Shown: positions 1-7,067, counted from the stretch's first letter. The stretch is 9,364 nucleotides of DNA from an uncultured Pseudobdellovibrionaceae bacterium (GCA_934277865.1 CAKQVW010000093.1:1-9364); one strand, 5' to 3'. Notes: a model not told the origin generated them from the letters alone. Program-made: numbers and translations.

Positions 1-320
1 TCGCAGAAGCCAGGTGTTCCGCAGTCGGAAACAAGTGCCGTGAAACCACCATTTTTGTGGATGTCGATCACGCGGTCGGCAAGGTGTTTGACGTCTTCGG
101 GTTTCGAATGCTCGTTCAATACTTCGAGATCAGGTTGGCCCGCTTGTCCTGGCGTGGTGGATTGGCGCGGCCGTCCGATCCGCTTAAGCAGCGTGGTCAG
201 CGGTCGAAACTCTTCGCCGATGACGAGCTGCGCGTCCAAGAGGAGCTTTGTTGCGCGAGGGCTTAAGTCCTCGTCGTGACCAATGGGTGTGGCGATCAGA
301 AAAAGTGCGATGTCCGTCAT
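1..320 (-). CDS. RsmI-like rRNA methyltransferase (tetrapyrrole methylase family), C-terminus cut by window edge
   Basis: Reading leftward from the ATG at 318-320 gives an open frame of 106 codons that runs off the left edge, so only the N-terminal part is present. It opens with a hydrophobic strand followed by ATPIG (residues 10-14), then DLSPRA (18-23), and ends in ALVSDCGTPGF (95-105). These match the first strand and the SDAGTP cofactor-site motif of RsmI, the family that 2'-O-methylates C1402 of 16S rRNA with S-adenosylmethionine. Two family positions differ: the usual ATPIGN reads ATPIGH, and the usual EDTR reads EEFR (36-39). This could therefore be an RsmI paralogue with another substrate rather than RsmI itself, and I leave the symbol blank. 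The gene is divergent from the Nudix gene, with only 47 bases between the two starts. Family assignment is strong; exact function is uncertain. Confidence 0.82.
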   Translation of the reverse strand, partial: MTDIALFLIATPIGHDEDLSPRATKLLLDAQLVIGEEFRPLTTLLKRIGRPRQSTTPGQAGQPDLEVLNEHSKPEDVKHLADRVIDIHKNGGFTALVSDCGTPGFC

Positions 321-367
321 GCAGTGTCAAACTGGACGAGAACGCCGTCTCGGGTCAAGATGAAGTG

Positions 368-925
368 ATGGGGAATACACTCGATTGGAAAACTCTGGAA
401 TCCAAAGAGCTGCTGGCCGCGGGACTCTTTCGCTTGAGGCAAGACCGCTGTGAGCTACCGGATGGCCGGGTCATGCCAAAGTACTATGTCATGGAGTTCC
501 CGGACTGGGTGAACATCGTACCGGTGACGCTCGACGGGAAGATCGTCTTGGTTGAACAATTTCGCCAGGCCAGCGGTCGTGTGCATCTGGAAATCCCTGG
601 CGGCTCGATGGATCCACGCACCATGGAAGACCCCAAGCGTGCGGCACTTCGTGAGCTGCAAGAGGAAACCGGCTTCATCCCCGAAGACGTGCGCCTCGTC
701 GGAAAGCATTTTCCGAATCCGGCCATGCAGAACAACGCGATGTGGACGTACGTGGGTTTCGGATGCCGCAAACTGGCCGAGCCGACTCCGGATCCTTACG
801 AAGACATTCGCGTCGTGCAGTTACCGGTGAACGAGGTGTACGATAAGATTCGATCTGGCGAAATCGACCACTCGATTGTGGTGGCTTCGCTGCTTTATGC
901 CATGTCTTTTTTGGGAGTTCGTTAA
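368..925 (+). CDS. Nudix hydrolase, ADP-ribose pyrophosphatase-like
   Basis: A protein of 185 residues from the ATG at 368. The frame stays open upstream to 248, but that part overlaps the divergent methyltransferase, so 368 is the better start; the ribosome site is weak (an AAG-rich stretch). The Nudix box begins at PGG (77-79) and ends in RELQEETGF (95-103), carrying the metal-binding glutamates E96, E99 and E100. The preceding EIPGG and the following PNPAMQNN (116-123) resemble nucleoside-diphosphate-sugar hydrolases of the ADP-ribose pyrophosphatase group, which split X-linked nucleoside diphosphates to limit reactive metabolites. The spacing between the box glycine (G79) and the first glutamate (E87) is two residues longer than the textbook pattern. 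The stop codon directly abuts the GTG start of the MgtC-like gene, implying co-transcription. The Nudix call is secure; the substrate is inferred. Confidence 0.9.
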   Translation: MGNTLDWKTLESKELLAAGLFRLRQDRCELPDGRVMPKYYVMEFPDWVNIVPVTLDGKIVLVEQFRQASGRVHLEIPGGSMDPRTMEDPKRAALRELQEETGFIPEDVRLVGKHFPNPAMQNNAMWTYVGFGCRKLAEPTPDPYEDIRVVQLPVNEVYDKIRSGEIDHSIVVASLLYAMSFLGVR

Positions 926-1480
926 GTGAGAGCAATTGAGATCCTCAATTCCATGGTCGATTTGGACAATTTCGAGTTCGTCGCGAAAGTGATTCTCGCG
1001 GCAGTGTGCGGTTCAGTGCTGGGCTTTGAACGAAAACTTCACACGCGCCACATCGGAATGAAAACCAACTTCCTGATTTGCACGGGCAGTATGCTGTTTG
1101 CCGATCTTGGTCTTGAGCTTGCGCGCGGTGTGGGTGGCGATGCGTCTCGTGTGACCGGGCAGATTGTCACGGGTGTTGGCTTCTTGGGTGCTGGTGCGAT
1201 CATGCGCGCAGAGGGCGCAAACATCGTGGGTCTGACATCGGCTGCGGTGGTTTGGGTGAATGCCGCGATCGGGGCGGCCATTGGTCTTGGCTATTATGCG
1301 CAAGCCTTTTACTTCACGTTGATCATCTTGATCGTGATGCCGCTGCTGCATCTCTTTGAACAAAAAATTCCGAAGCCTGATTTTTTTCCTGATCCCCCTG
1401 AAGACAATGGCGGTACAGGCGGTGGCGCAGGGGGCGGCGTAAATAGAAACAAAATCGTTGCAAAGCGCGTGATCGAATAA
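926..1480 (+). CDS. MgtC/SapB family inner-membrane protein
   Basis: A protein of 184 residues starting at GTG 926, immediately after the Nudix stop. GGGAG at 913-917 sits 8 bases upstream, which supports this start over the later ATG at 953. Five hydrophobic segments are visible (about 17-34, 47-67, 78-93, 99-122 and 125-144). Family motifs are GFERK (33-37), GMKTNFLI (44-51), SRVTGQIVTGVGFLGAGAI (74-92) and GLTSAAVVWVNAAIG (102-116), which correspond to the conserved membrane core of MgtC/SapB. Such proteins are linked to survival at low magnesium and acid stress and, in some pathogens, to inhibition of the F-type ATP synthase; which role applies here cannot be read from sequence. The C-terminus lacks the ACT-like domain of longer MgtC proteins. 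Instead it has a short proline-then-glycine-rich tail (154-171) and a basic end. Confidence 0.93.
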   Translation: MRAIEILNSMVDLDNFEFVAKVILAAVCGSVLGFERKLHTRHIGMKTNFLICTGSMLFADLGLELARGVGGDASRVTGQIVTGVGFLGAGAIMRAEGANIVGLTSAAVVWVNAAIGAAIGLGYYAQAFYFTLIILIVMPLLHLFEQKIPKPDFFPDPPEDNGGTGGGAGGGVNRNKIVAKRVIE

Positions 1481-1496
1481 GGTTGAGCCTTTGTAT

Positions 1497-2387
1497 CTAT
1501 GCTGCCGAGGTGGTGCCGGTCGCGGCAAGACTTGGCGTCAGCAGCTCGTCGGCACTGGAGGCCGCGGGCTTGGTGGCAAAGGCGGAGAGTCCTGTGGTCG
1601 AAAACTCGCTCCACAGCACGTCGTGCAGTTCTGGATAGTCGAAATCGACGAGGCAAGGGACCATCATGCCCAGCTCAAGCCCAGAGGGCAGCTTGGTCGG
1701 GTGAAAGCTTGTGCTTCTTAGCAAATGCTCGGCACCGGATTCGGGATGAGTCCAACGACACACAAGTCGGATCATTCTGGAGTTCTGGGAACGCTCGGAC
1801 GTTGCTTCCAGTGCCACAAACACACACGCCGTGCGAACAGCGCTTGTGAGGTTCACCAGCGAGGCGCCGCGGTTCGAAAGCAGACCGTCGAGTTTCATTC
1901 GGTGTTCGCGAGTTGCGCGACGAACCGCGCGAATAGAGAGCACAACGAGCCCGGCCGCCAGCGCCCAAAACATCAACGCCACGGCGCCGAGGATCGTCGG
2001 CCAGCGTGTCGACTCGGGCTTTAGCACGTCTCGAATCTCAGAAGGGTTTTCGGGATTGTAGTAGATCGTGGTCGTATCGCCGACCGAATATTCCATGCGG
2101 CGATCCGCGAGGCGATGTTCAAAAACGGTTCCGGCAACTCGGTATTGAAAGACCGGAATCAGGCGAAAGCGATGAGGATCCTCCGCCGTGGCTTCGCGTG
2201 GCTCTTTGATCATCTCAATCACTTCGGCCTGCGCGGCCACCGCCGAGTTGGCAAAAATCCGAGCCCGCTGCATCGAGAACACCGAAATCCCGGTCAGCGT
2301 GACTGCCGCCACGAGGCAGAGTCCAGCCAGCAGGGCCATTTCACCGGAGTTGCGATCTTCAAGGGAGGATTTGAGCCACTTAACCAC
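1497..2387 (-). CDS. DUF3592-type two-helix membrane protein
   Basis: A protein of 296 residues with a GTG start at 2387. An ATG at 2395 is in another frame and soon stops, so GTG is used, although the ribosome site (GAAG just upstream) is too close to be convincing. An in-frame ATG at residue 17 is the alternative. Two membrane helices (about 16-37 and 130-151) bracket a soluble loop. The loop carries an IPVFQYRVAG strand (77-86) and VGDTTTIYYNPENP (102-115), the pattern of DUF3592: a PVV-F strand, then G-x-V-x-V-x-Y-x-P-x-x-P. The region after the second helix, up to an alanine/serine/threonine-rich end, reads like a second copy of the same soluble fold (CRWTHPESG near 210-218, then a GMMVPCLVDFDYPE stretch). 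DUF3592 proteins have no established function. The gene converges on the MgtC-like gene with 16 bases between the stops, and no terminator is evident there. Confidence 0.75.
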   Translation of the reverse strand: MVKWLKSSLEDRNSGEMALLAGLCLVAAVTLTGISVFSMQRARIFANSAVAAQAEVIEMIKEPREATAEDPHRFRLIPVFQYRVAGTVFEHRLADRRMEYSVGDTTTIYYNPENPSEIRDVLKPESTRWPTILGAVALMFWALAAGLVVLSIRAVRRATREHRMKLDGLLSNRGASLVNLTSAVRTACVFVALEATSERSQNSRMIRLVCRWTHPESGAEHLLRSTSFHPTKLPSGLELGMMVPCLVDFDYPELHDVLWSEFSTTGLSAFATKPAASSADELLTPSLAATGTTSAA

Positions 2388-2432
2388 GTCTTCATGTCGG
2401 CTTGAGCGGCGGATCTCTTGAACTTTTAAGAC

Positions 2433-2460
2433 CGACAGTCTCGAAACGAGACATTGGTCG
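2433..2460. repeat. Imperfect inverted repeat between DUF3592 and uup genes
   Basis: GTCTCG (2438-2443), a loop of three A, and CGAGAC (2447-2452) form a perfect 6-base stem. An outer CGAC (2433-2436) pairs with GTCG (2457-2460) across unequal bulges. It lies 3' of the leftward ABC-F gene and 5' of the DUF3592 gene. No clear T-run follows on either strand, so a terminator role is possible but weak. Confidence 0.35.
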
Positions 2461-2491
2461 AGGCCCTTAACTGATAGAGGTCAAAGGCGAG

Positions 2492-4348
2492 TTAGCTAGT
2501 TGCAATCTTGGCTTCGAGTTCGGCCCAGCGACTGTAAAGGGCCTCGATTTTTTCTTGCTGCTTGGCGAGCTTTTCGTAGTGGGCGGCTTGGTCTTTTGTC
2601 GCGACCCCGGCCGTGGCTTCCTCAAGAGATTGCAGTTCGGCTTCGGCCTCGGCGATCACGCGCTCCATTTGTTCGAACTCGAACTTTTCTTTGAACGAGA
2701 TTTTTGCCTTCGCCGGTGAAGCCGCTTCGGACTTTGAATCGGTTTTTTTGTCCGACTTTTTTTCGGACGCCTTTGTCGATGCTTCCGGCTCGGCCCAGTT
2801 AGCGCGTGCAAGTTCCCACTGCAAATAAGACGCATAGCGAGTGAGCCTCGGCGCGTCCGGTGTGGCAAACGCCCAGAGTTCGTCAGTCACATTGTCTAAG
2901 AACGTGCGATCGTGGCTCACGATGAGAACAGCACCTTGGTACTCGTCCAAGGCCTCTTCCAGGGTTTCTAGAGTTTCAAAGTCGAGGTCGTTGGTCGGTT
3001 CGTCCAAGATCAAAAGCGACGCTGGTTGCAAAAGTGTTTGAGCGATTCTTAGACGGGCGCGTTCGCCACCGGACAGGCGTCCCGCGGGAAGATCGACTTG
3101 CTCGGGGCGAAAGTGAAACTTGGAAAGGTAACCTTTCACGTTCACGGCGCGCCCCTGGTACACGACCGAGTCACCTTCGCGTGCGAGGTTCTTGGCGACA
3201 GAAATTTCGAGATCAATCGAATCGCGGCCTTGTTCAAAGTGCACGACCGAAAGATTGTCGGCGCGAATCACTTTGCCTTCTGTCGGGCGGATCTCGCCAA
3301 TCAGTGTTTTGATGAGCGTGGTTTTACCGCAGCCATTTGGCCCCAACAGGCCAATGCGCGAGCGTGAGGTCACCAAGAGATCGAGTTCACGAAACAAAAA
3401 TCCTGTTTCACCATCGGTCGCGAGGCGCTCGATTCCGATTCGACGTGCGTCGATCAGTTTTTCGGGAGCTTGTTCGGTGTTGGTGAAAGAAAGACTTAAG
3501 CGATTTTTTCGGTTCAAAGTTTTTAACTGCGAAACTTCTTTTGCCAATTCCTCGGCACCTTCCATGCGAGCGCGCTGCTTTGTCTGGCGGGCTTTGGCTC
3601 CGCGGCGAAGCCACTCGGTTTCGCGGCGAAGCCGGTTCGCCAGGCGCTTTTCGCGCTCGCCCAATCCCGCCATGAGTTCGGCTTTGCGTTCGAGGTACGT
3701 CGAAAAACCGCCGTTCACGGTCAAGATCCCGTTGGGATGCCGACGATCGAGTTCATAGATGCGATCCACCGTGCGCGTAAGAAAAAGCCGATCGTGCGAA
3801 ACAAGAACGAAAGTGAAATCACCCGACAGCAAAAACTCTTCGAGCCAAAGAATAGAATCCGCATCGAGGTGATTGGTGGGCTCGTCCAAAAGAAGAAGAT
3901 CAGGCTGACCCGTCAACATGGCGCCAATCTGCACGCGCCGTCTCCATCCGCCGCTTAGCTTTAAAACTTCTTGATCTTGGAGATCGACAAGTTCCAAGCG
4001 CGAAAGCATTTGATCGATGGTGCGTAAAACGTGGGGGTCGTGCTCGTCGAGGCCCGTCCGTGTGGCGCCTTCGGCCAGGGCGTCGCGCACGGTGAGGCCC
4101 TCGGCAAACTGGGCGTCTTGTTCAAGTAGTGCGACGCGAAGGCCTCTAGTGGTGACGACCTCGCCGTGATCGGGCGAAACTTGGCCGGCGAGAATTCTTA
4201 AGAGCGTGCTTTTTCCGGCTCCGTTGGCGCCGACCAGGCCGATGCGGGCTTTGGCGGGAATCCCAAAGGAGAGATCTTGAAAGAGCGTGCGTGAGGCAAA
4301 GCTCTTTTCCAGTCGTTGGCCTGTTAACAAGGGAATTTCACTGCTCAT
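2492..4348 (-). CDS. uup: ABC-F family ATPase, Uup type
   Basis: A protein of 618 residues from the ATG at 4348. An in-frame ATG at 4414 would overlap the upstream gene by 32 bases and add a basic, unconserved tail, so the later start is preferred. Two nucleotide-binding domains without membrane helices mark an ABC-F protein acting on ribosomes or nucleic acid rather than transport. Domain 1 has Walker A GANGAGKST (40-48), signature LSGGW (131-135) and LLLLDEP (151-157). Domain 2 has GPNGCGKTT (336-344), signature LSGGE (425-429) and LLILDEP (445-451). The interdomain linker contains EWLRRGAKAR (245-254), typical of Uup. After a lysine/serine-rich spacer (about 525-547), a coiled-coil C-terminal domain (about 549-615) matches Uup's DNA-binding tail. 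E. coli Uup is linked to suppression of transposon precise excision and to ribosome or replication-intermediate handling. It probably shares a transcript with the HAD gene 34 bases upstream. Confidence 0.9.
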   Translation of the reverse strand: MSSEIPLLTGQRLEKSFASRTLFQDLSFGIPAKARIGLVGANGAGKSTLLRILAGQVSPDHGEVVTTRGLRVALLEQDAQFAEGLTVRDALAEGATRTGLDEHDPHVLRTIDQMLSRLELVDLQDQEVLKLSGGWRRRVQIGAMLTGQPDLLLLDEPTNHLDADSILWLEEFLLSGDFTFVLVSHDRLFLTRTVDRIYELDRRHPNGILTVNGGFSTYLERKAELMAGLGEREKRLANRLRRETEWLRRGAKARQTKQRARMEGAEELAKEVSQLKTLNRKNRLSLSFTNTEQAPEKLIDARRIGIERLATDGETGFLFRELDLLVTSRSRIGLLGPNGCGKTTLIKTLIGEIRPTEGKVIRADNLSVVHFEQGRDSIDLEISVAKNLAREGDSVVYQGRAVNVKGYLSKFHFRPEQVDLPAGRLSGGERARLRIAQTLLQPASLLILDEPTNDLDFETLETLEEALDEYQGAVLIVSHDRTFLDNVTDELWAFATPDAPRLTRYASYLQWELARANWAEPEASTKASEKKSDKKTDSKSEAASPAKAKISFKEKFEFEQMERVIAEAEAELQSLEEATAGVATKDQAAHYEKLAKQQEKIEALYSRWAELEAKIATS

Positions 4349-4382
4349 GATGTTGATCGCTCTCGCTTGAGTTCCAGACGTC

Positions 4383-5126
4383 TTACGATTCGAAGTCTTC
4401 GATGGAAATTTCAAAATGCGGAATCTGCGCTATCGAAGGTGGAATCGATTCCAGTCCACTGTGGCAGGTGTCGACAAAAACCATCTTCACCTGGGGTGAG
4501 CTTTTTAGAACCGCATTGATGTTCACGGGTTCGTTTTCAAACAACCAGATCGCACCGTACGTGGTGGCGAGGTGTTTGATTTCGTCTGCCTTAAACTGTG
4601 CGTCGTCCATCCCGGCTTTCGGTTTCAGCGTGAGCCGCGCGCGTGTGCCATCCAAGGGAAAGCCGGTTTCTCGCAGCGACGCCTCGGTGCCGGCCCCCAT
4701 GCGGGCCACGTCGCGCCCCGTGAGGTAGAGCACGTCGGCGCCGGCCGTGAGCACGTCTTGCACAAAGCGCACTGCGCCAGGGAGGGGCTTGTCAAATGTC
4801 AGGAATTCGTTTGAGAAAAACCCTTGAGCCCAGGCCTGGTGCACGTCCTCCCAAAAGGCCGGGTACTGAGTTTGGCTGAGGCCGAGCCGGCCAAGTGGCT
4901 CGTGCAGGCCCCAATCGCCACGAAGAATTTCGACCTCTAAAAGTCGCGAACACTCTTCCGGGAAGAGCGCCTGTTTTTCGGGCGATTTGGCAAAGCGATG
5001 CAAGATCGCGGTTACTCGCAGCGCAAGATCATAGAGAGTGGAATCGAGATCGAAGACCACAAGGCACGAACCTGTGCGGCTTTCCGTCGCGATTTGATGG
5101 CGAATTTGGCTGAGAGTTTCACGCAT
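4383..5126 (-). CDS. HAD-superfamily phosphatase-like hydrolase
   Basis: A protein of 247 residues from the ATG at 5126, preceded by AAGG about 8 bases upstream. A GTG three codons earlier (5135) is less likely because it would overlap that ribosome site. HAD motif I is FDLDST (25-30), with the nucleophile D26 and acid/base D28. Motif II is the T of YLTGRD (134-139), and K179 in QFKAD is a plausible motif III lysine. Where motif IV usually has acidic residues in a DD or GDxxxD pattern, this protein has FENEPVNIN (196-204), an atypical metal site. Between motifs I and II lies a helical cap of about 100 residues. The substrate cannot be predicted. The last base of the stop is 34 bases ahead of the ABC-F start, so the two are likely expressed together. 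The gene is divergent from phnD. Confidence 0.8.
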   Translation of the reverse strand: MRETLSQIRHQIATESRTGSCLVVFDLDSTLYDLALRVTAILHRFAKSPEKQALFPEECSRLLEVEILRGDWGLHEPLGRLGLSQTQYPAFWEDVHQAWAQGFFSNEFLTFDKPLPGAVRFVQDVLTAGADVLYLTGRDVARMGAGTEASLRETGFPLDGTRARLTLKPKAGMDDAQFKADEIKHLATTYGAIWLFENEPVNINAVLKSSPQVKMVFVDTCHSGLESIPPSIAQIPHFEISIEDFES

Positions 5127-5267
5127 ACCGAGCACCTTAACAGAGATCTCGCTTCAGGGTTAGGGCAAGGTCCGAAGATCCTTTGCCAGAGCCTGTTTCG
5201 TAGGCATCAGTCGCGTGGCGTCATCGGCCATTGCCGACCTTGCAGAGGGCTTTGCCAGCTGCTTTGC

Positions 5268-5296
5268 TTGCCGCCTCGGAAACCGCCTGCTACAAG
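5268..5296 (+). promoter_or_regulatory. Candidate phnDCE promoter (extended -10)
   Basis: TTGCCG (5268-5273) and TACAAG (5291-5296) are spaced 17 bases apart, each matching 4 of 6 sigma-70 consensus bases. The -10 is preceded by TGC, an extended -10 element. A start near 5303 would leave a short leader before the GAGGGG ribosome site (5321-5326). This is a weak prediction by eye. Confidence 0.3.
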
Positions 5297-5309
5297 CGGG
5301 CCTCGTTTC
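5279..5309. repeat. Imperfect palindrome upstream of phnD, possible operator or leader hairpin
   Basis: GAAAC (5279-5283) pairs with GTTTC (5305-5309), and GCCTGC (5285-5290) pairs with GCGGGC (5296-5301) with one G-T wobble. The loop is TACAA, with one unpaired base on one side and three on the other. If transcription starts further upstream, this would be a leader stem-loop just before the ribosome site. If the candidate promoter is right, it covers the -10 and start point like an operator. No literal T-run follows (CGTTTTC), so a strong terminator is unlikely. Confidence 0.45.
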
Positions 5310-5334
5310 GTTTTCATGCTGAGGGGGCTATTGC

Positions 5335-6279
5335 GTGAATGTGTTCAAGAATCTGAACGGTTTTGTCCTGTCATTTGCTGCGGTTGTTGTGGCAACGGCT
5401 TTCTCCACAGCGGGTTGCACGTTTAAAAAGGCAGAGCTTGGAACCGCAGAAAATCCCGTGAAACTTTTCTTTGTTCCAAGCGTGGACGCCAAAGTCATCG
5501 ATTCGAACTCGAAGGTCATGAAAGAGTGGCTCGAGAAAAACACGCCTTATAAATTCGAGATCAAAATCCCTCAATCCTACATCGCCGTGATCGAGGCTTT
5601 CGGCTCAAAAGGGGCTGACGTTGCGGCGCTCAACACCTCGGGATACATCAAAGCCAACGACAAGTACCAAGCGGAAGCGCGTTTGATCGTCATTCGTCAC
5701 GGGAAGAAGACTTATCAATCGCAGTTCATCGCGAAAAAAGGCCGTTTCAAGTCGATTCAAGACCTGCAAGGAATGCGAATCGCGTTTGTCGATGCGGCCT
5801 CGATGTCGGGTTACCTCTTGCCGCTGAAGATGGTGAACGATGCGGGTATCAAGCTGGGTGGCGATCCGGTGTTTGCGATGAAGCACGATAGCGTTGTCTC
5901 GATGGTTTACCAGGGGCAGGCAGACGCGGGCGCGACATTTTATTCACCGCCGGATGAGAAAGAAGGCATTCAAGATGCGCGTCGTCTCGTGCGCACGCAG
6001 TATCCGGATGTCGAGTCGAAGATCGAAATCATTCAACTGACAGACGAGATCCCTAACGATCCAATCGTGTTCCGCAAAGATATGCCGGAAGAAATGAAGA
6101 AGACGATCGCGGACGCCTTCTTGGCAATGGTGAAAACACCAGAGGGTATGGAAGCCTTCAAAGCTGTTTATGGTGTAACGGCGATCGAGCCGGCGACGGA
6201 TGCCGATTACGAGCCTGTCCGCAAGATGCTCAAGAGCCTCAATAAGTCGGCAGACGATCTTTTGGGTCAGAAAAAATGA
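5335..6279 (+). CDS. phnD: Phosphonate/phosphite/phosphate-type ABC transporter binding lipoprotein PhnD
   Basis: A protein of 314 residues starting at GTG 5335, with GAGGGG 8 bases upstream. A hydrophobic signal (about 10-24) ends in STAG-C, so C28 is the likely lipidated cysteine, and the mature protein would be membrane-anchored in the periplasm. The PhnD family is shown by VKLFFVPSVD (42-51), FKSIQDLQGMRIAFVD (138-153) and SGYLLP (158-163), plus the downstream phnC and phnE. In this family a helix-capping loop, usually read as STSG, holds the phosphonate or phosphate oxygens; here it reads SMSG (156-159). The loop usually reading near-GPLSYV is ALNTSGYI (98-105). These changes leave the ligand open: phosphonate, phosphite or phosphate are all possible. 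Its stop overlaps the phnC start by 4 bases. Confidence 0.9.
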   Translation: MNVFKNLNGFVLSFAAVVVATAFSTAGCTFKKAELGTAENPVKLFFVPSVDAKVIDSNSKVMKEWLEKNTPYKFEIKIPQSYIAVIEAFGSKGADVAALNTSGYIKANDKYQAEARLIVIRHGKKTYQSQFIAKKGRFKSIQDLQGMRIAFVDAASMSGYLLPLKMVNDAGIKLGGDPVFAMKHDSVVSMVYQGQADAGATFYSPPDEKEGIQDARRLVRTQYPDVESKIEIIQLTDEIPNDPIVFRKDMPEEMKKTIADAFLAMVKTPEGMEAFKAVYGVTAIEPATDADYEPVRKMLKSLNKSADDLLGQKK

Positions 6280-7058
6280 GCAATATTCTTTCGGTTCGCA
6301 ATCTCGTAAAGACTTACCCGAATGGCACACAGGCGCTGAAAGGCGTTTCGTTTGACGTTAAGCGGGGCGAGTTTTTGGTTGTCATCGGACTTTCGGGTTC
6401 CGGGAAATCGACAATGCTTCGCTGTTTGAATCGGCTGCATCATCCGACTTCCGGCGAGATTCTCTACACCGACAAAGCGGGGGTCGAACACGATATCGCG
6501 CAAGCCGAAGGCAACGAGATCCTAAAGATCCGCCGCACGATGGGCATGATCTTTCAGCATTTCAACCTGATCCCTCGTCACTCGGTTTTGAACAACGTCC
6601 TTTACGGCTCGCTTGGTTCGACAGGTTCGCTTCGGTCGATGCTGGGCTTGTACGCGAAGGAAGACGAGAAACGAGCGATGGAATACCTGCGGCTTGTGGG
6701 CATTCAAGACAAGGCGCACTTTCGTGCCGCTCAGCTTTCGGGTGGACAGCAGCAACGTGTTGCGATCGCGCGTGCGCTGACGCAGTCACCAGACTTGCTT
6801 TTGGCTGATGAGCCGGTTGCAAGCTTGGACCCTGCAACTTGCCACATCGTCATGGACTATCTTCGTCGCGTGAATCAGGAGCTTGGGCTCACGATCATTT
6901 GCAACCTTCACTTCCTTTCGCTGGTTCGCCAGTATGCCACGCGCGTGATTGCGCTTAAAGGCGGGAAGCTTGTTTACGAAGGTTCGCCTAGTGACATCGA
7001 CGACAAATGGTTTGCGCAGATCTACGGTGAAGGCGCTAAAGAAGTTCACATCAACTAG
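6276..7058 (+). CDS. phnC: Phosphonate-type ABC transporter ATP-binding protein PhnC
   Basis: A protein of 260 residues whose ATG overlaps the phnD stop (ATGA), implying translational coupling. It carries a complete ABC ATPase set: Walker A GLSGSGKST (38-46), Q-loop at Q94 in IFQHFNLI, signature LSGGQQQR (154-161), Walker B LLLADEP (174-180) followed by VASLDP (181-186), and a switch histidine H212 in CNLHFLSL. The NLH motif and the LGLYAKEDEKRAMEYL stretch (124-139) are characteristic of PhnC rather than of PstB or other importers. It would energise uptake from the cytoplasmic face as a dimer bound to PhnE. Length is normal for the family and no key residue is missing. Confidence 0.95.
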   Translation: MSNILSVRNLVKTYPNGTQALKGVSFDVKRGEFLVVIGLSGSGKSTMLRCLNRLHHPTSGEILYTDKAGVEHDIAQAEGNEILKIRRTMGMIFQHFNLIPRHSVLNNVLYGSLGSTGSLRSMLGLYAKEDEKRAMEYLRLVGIQDKAHFRAAQLSGGQQQRVAIARALTQSPDLLLADEPVASLDPATCHIVMDYLRRVNQELGLTIICNLHFLSLVRQYATRVIALKGGKLVYEGSPSDIDDKWFAQIYGEGAKEVHIN

Positions 7059-7067
7059 AGGTTAGAC

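Larger units (their letters stand above)
5127..5334. other. Divergent intergenic region between HAD and phnD genes
   Basis: These 208 bases separate two divergent genes and must hold promoters for both. I see no conserved coding frame; open frames crossing it are overlaps of the flanking genes. Visible structures are a bulged hairpin (GGCAAGG at 5164-5170 with CCTTTGCC at 5180-5187), a 9-base direct repeat CTTTGCCAG (5181-5189 and 5250-5258), a small hairpin TCGGC-CATT-GCCGA (5224-5237), and the longer imperfect palindrome at 5279-5309 listed separately. I find no convincing two-half Pho box. Confidence 0.5.

Noticed and set aside
248..367. Upstream extension of the Nudix frame, including a CPSC motif
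   Set aside because: It overlaps the divergent methyltransferase coding region, and the CxxC-like stretch is too short to be a zinc ribbon. The ATG at 368 fits family length.
3192..3758. 188-codon rightward open frame inside uup
   Set aside because: Antisense to a full ABC-F protein; serine/arginine-rich low-information translation.
4349..4414. Earlier ATG start for the ABC-F gene
   Set aside because: Would overlap the HAD gene by 32 bases and add an unconserved basic leader; MSSEIPLL at 4348 is the natural N-terminus.
5368..5374. CTGTCAT, a Pho-box half-site
   Set aside because: It lies inside the phnD signal-peptide codons and has no second half 11 bases away, so it is probably chance.
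4998..5426. Rightward open frame bridging the HAD and phnD genes
   Set aside because: Overlaps both real genes in wrong frames and has no recognisable domain; the phnD signal peptide and ribosome site are clear.
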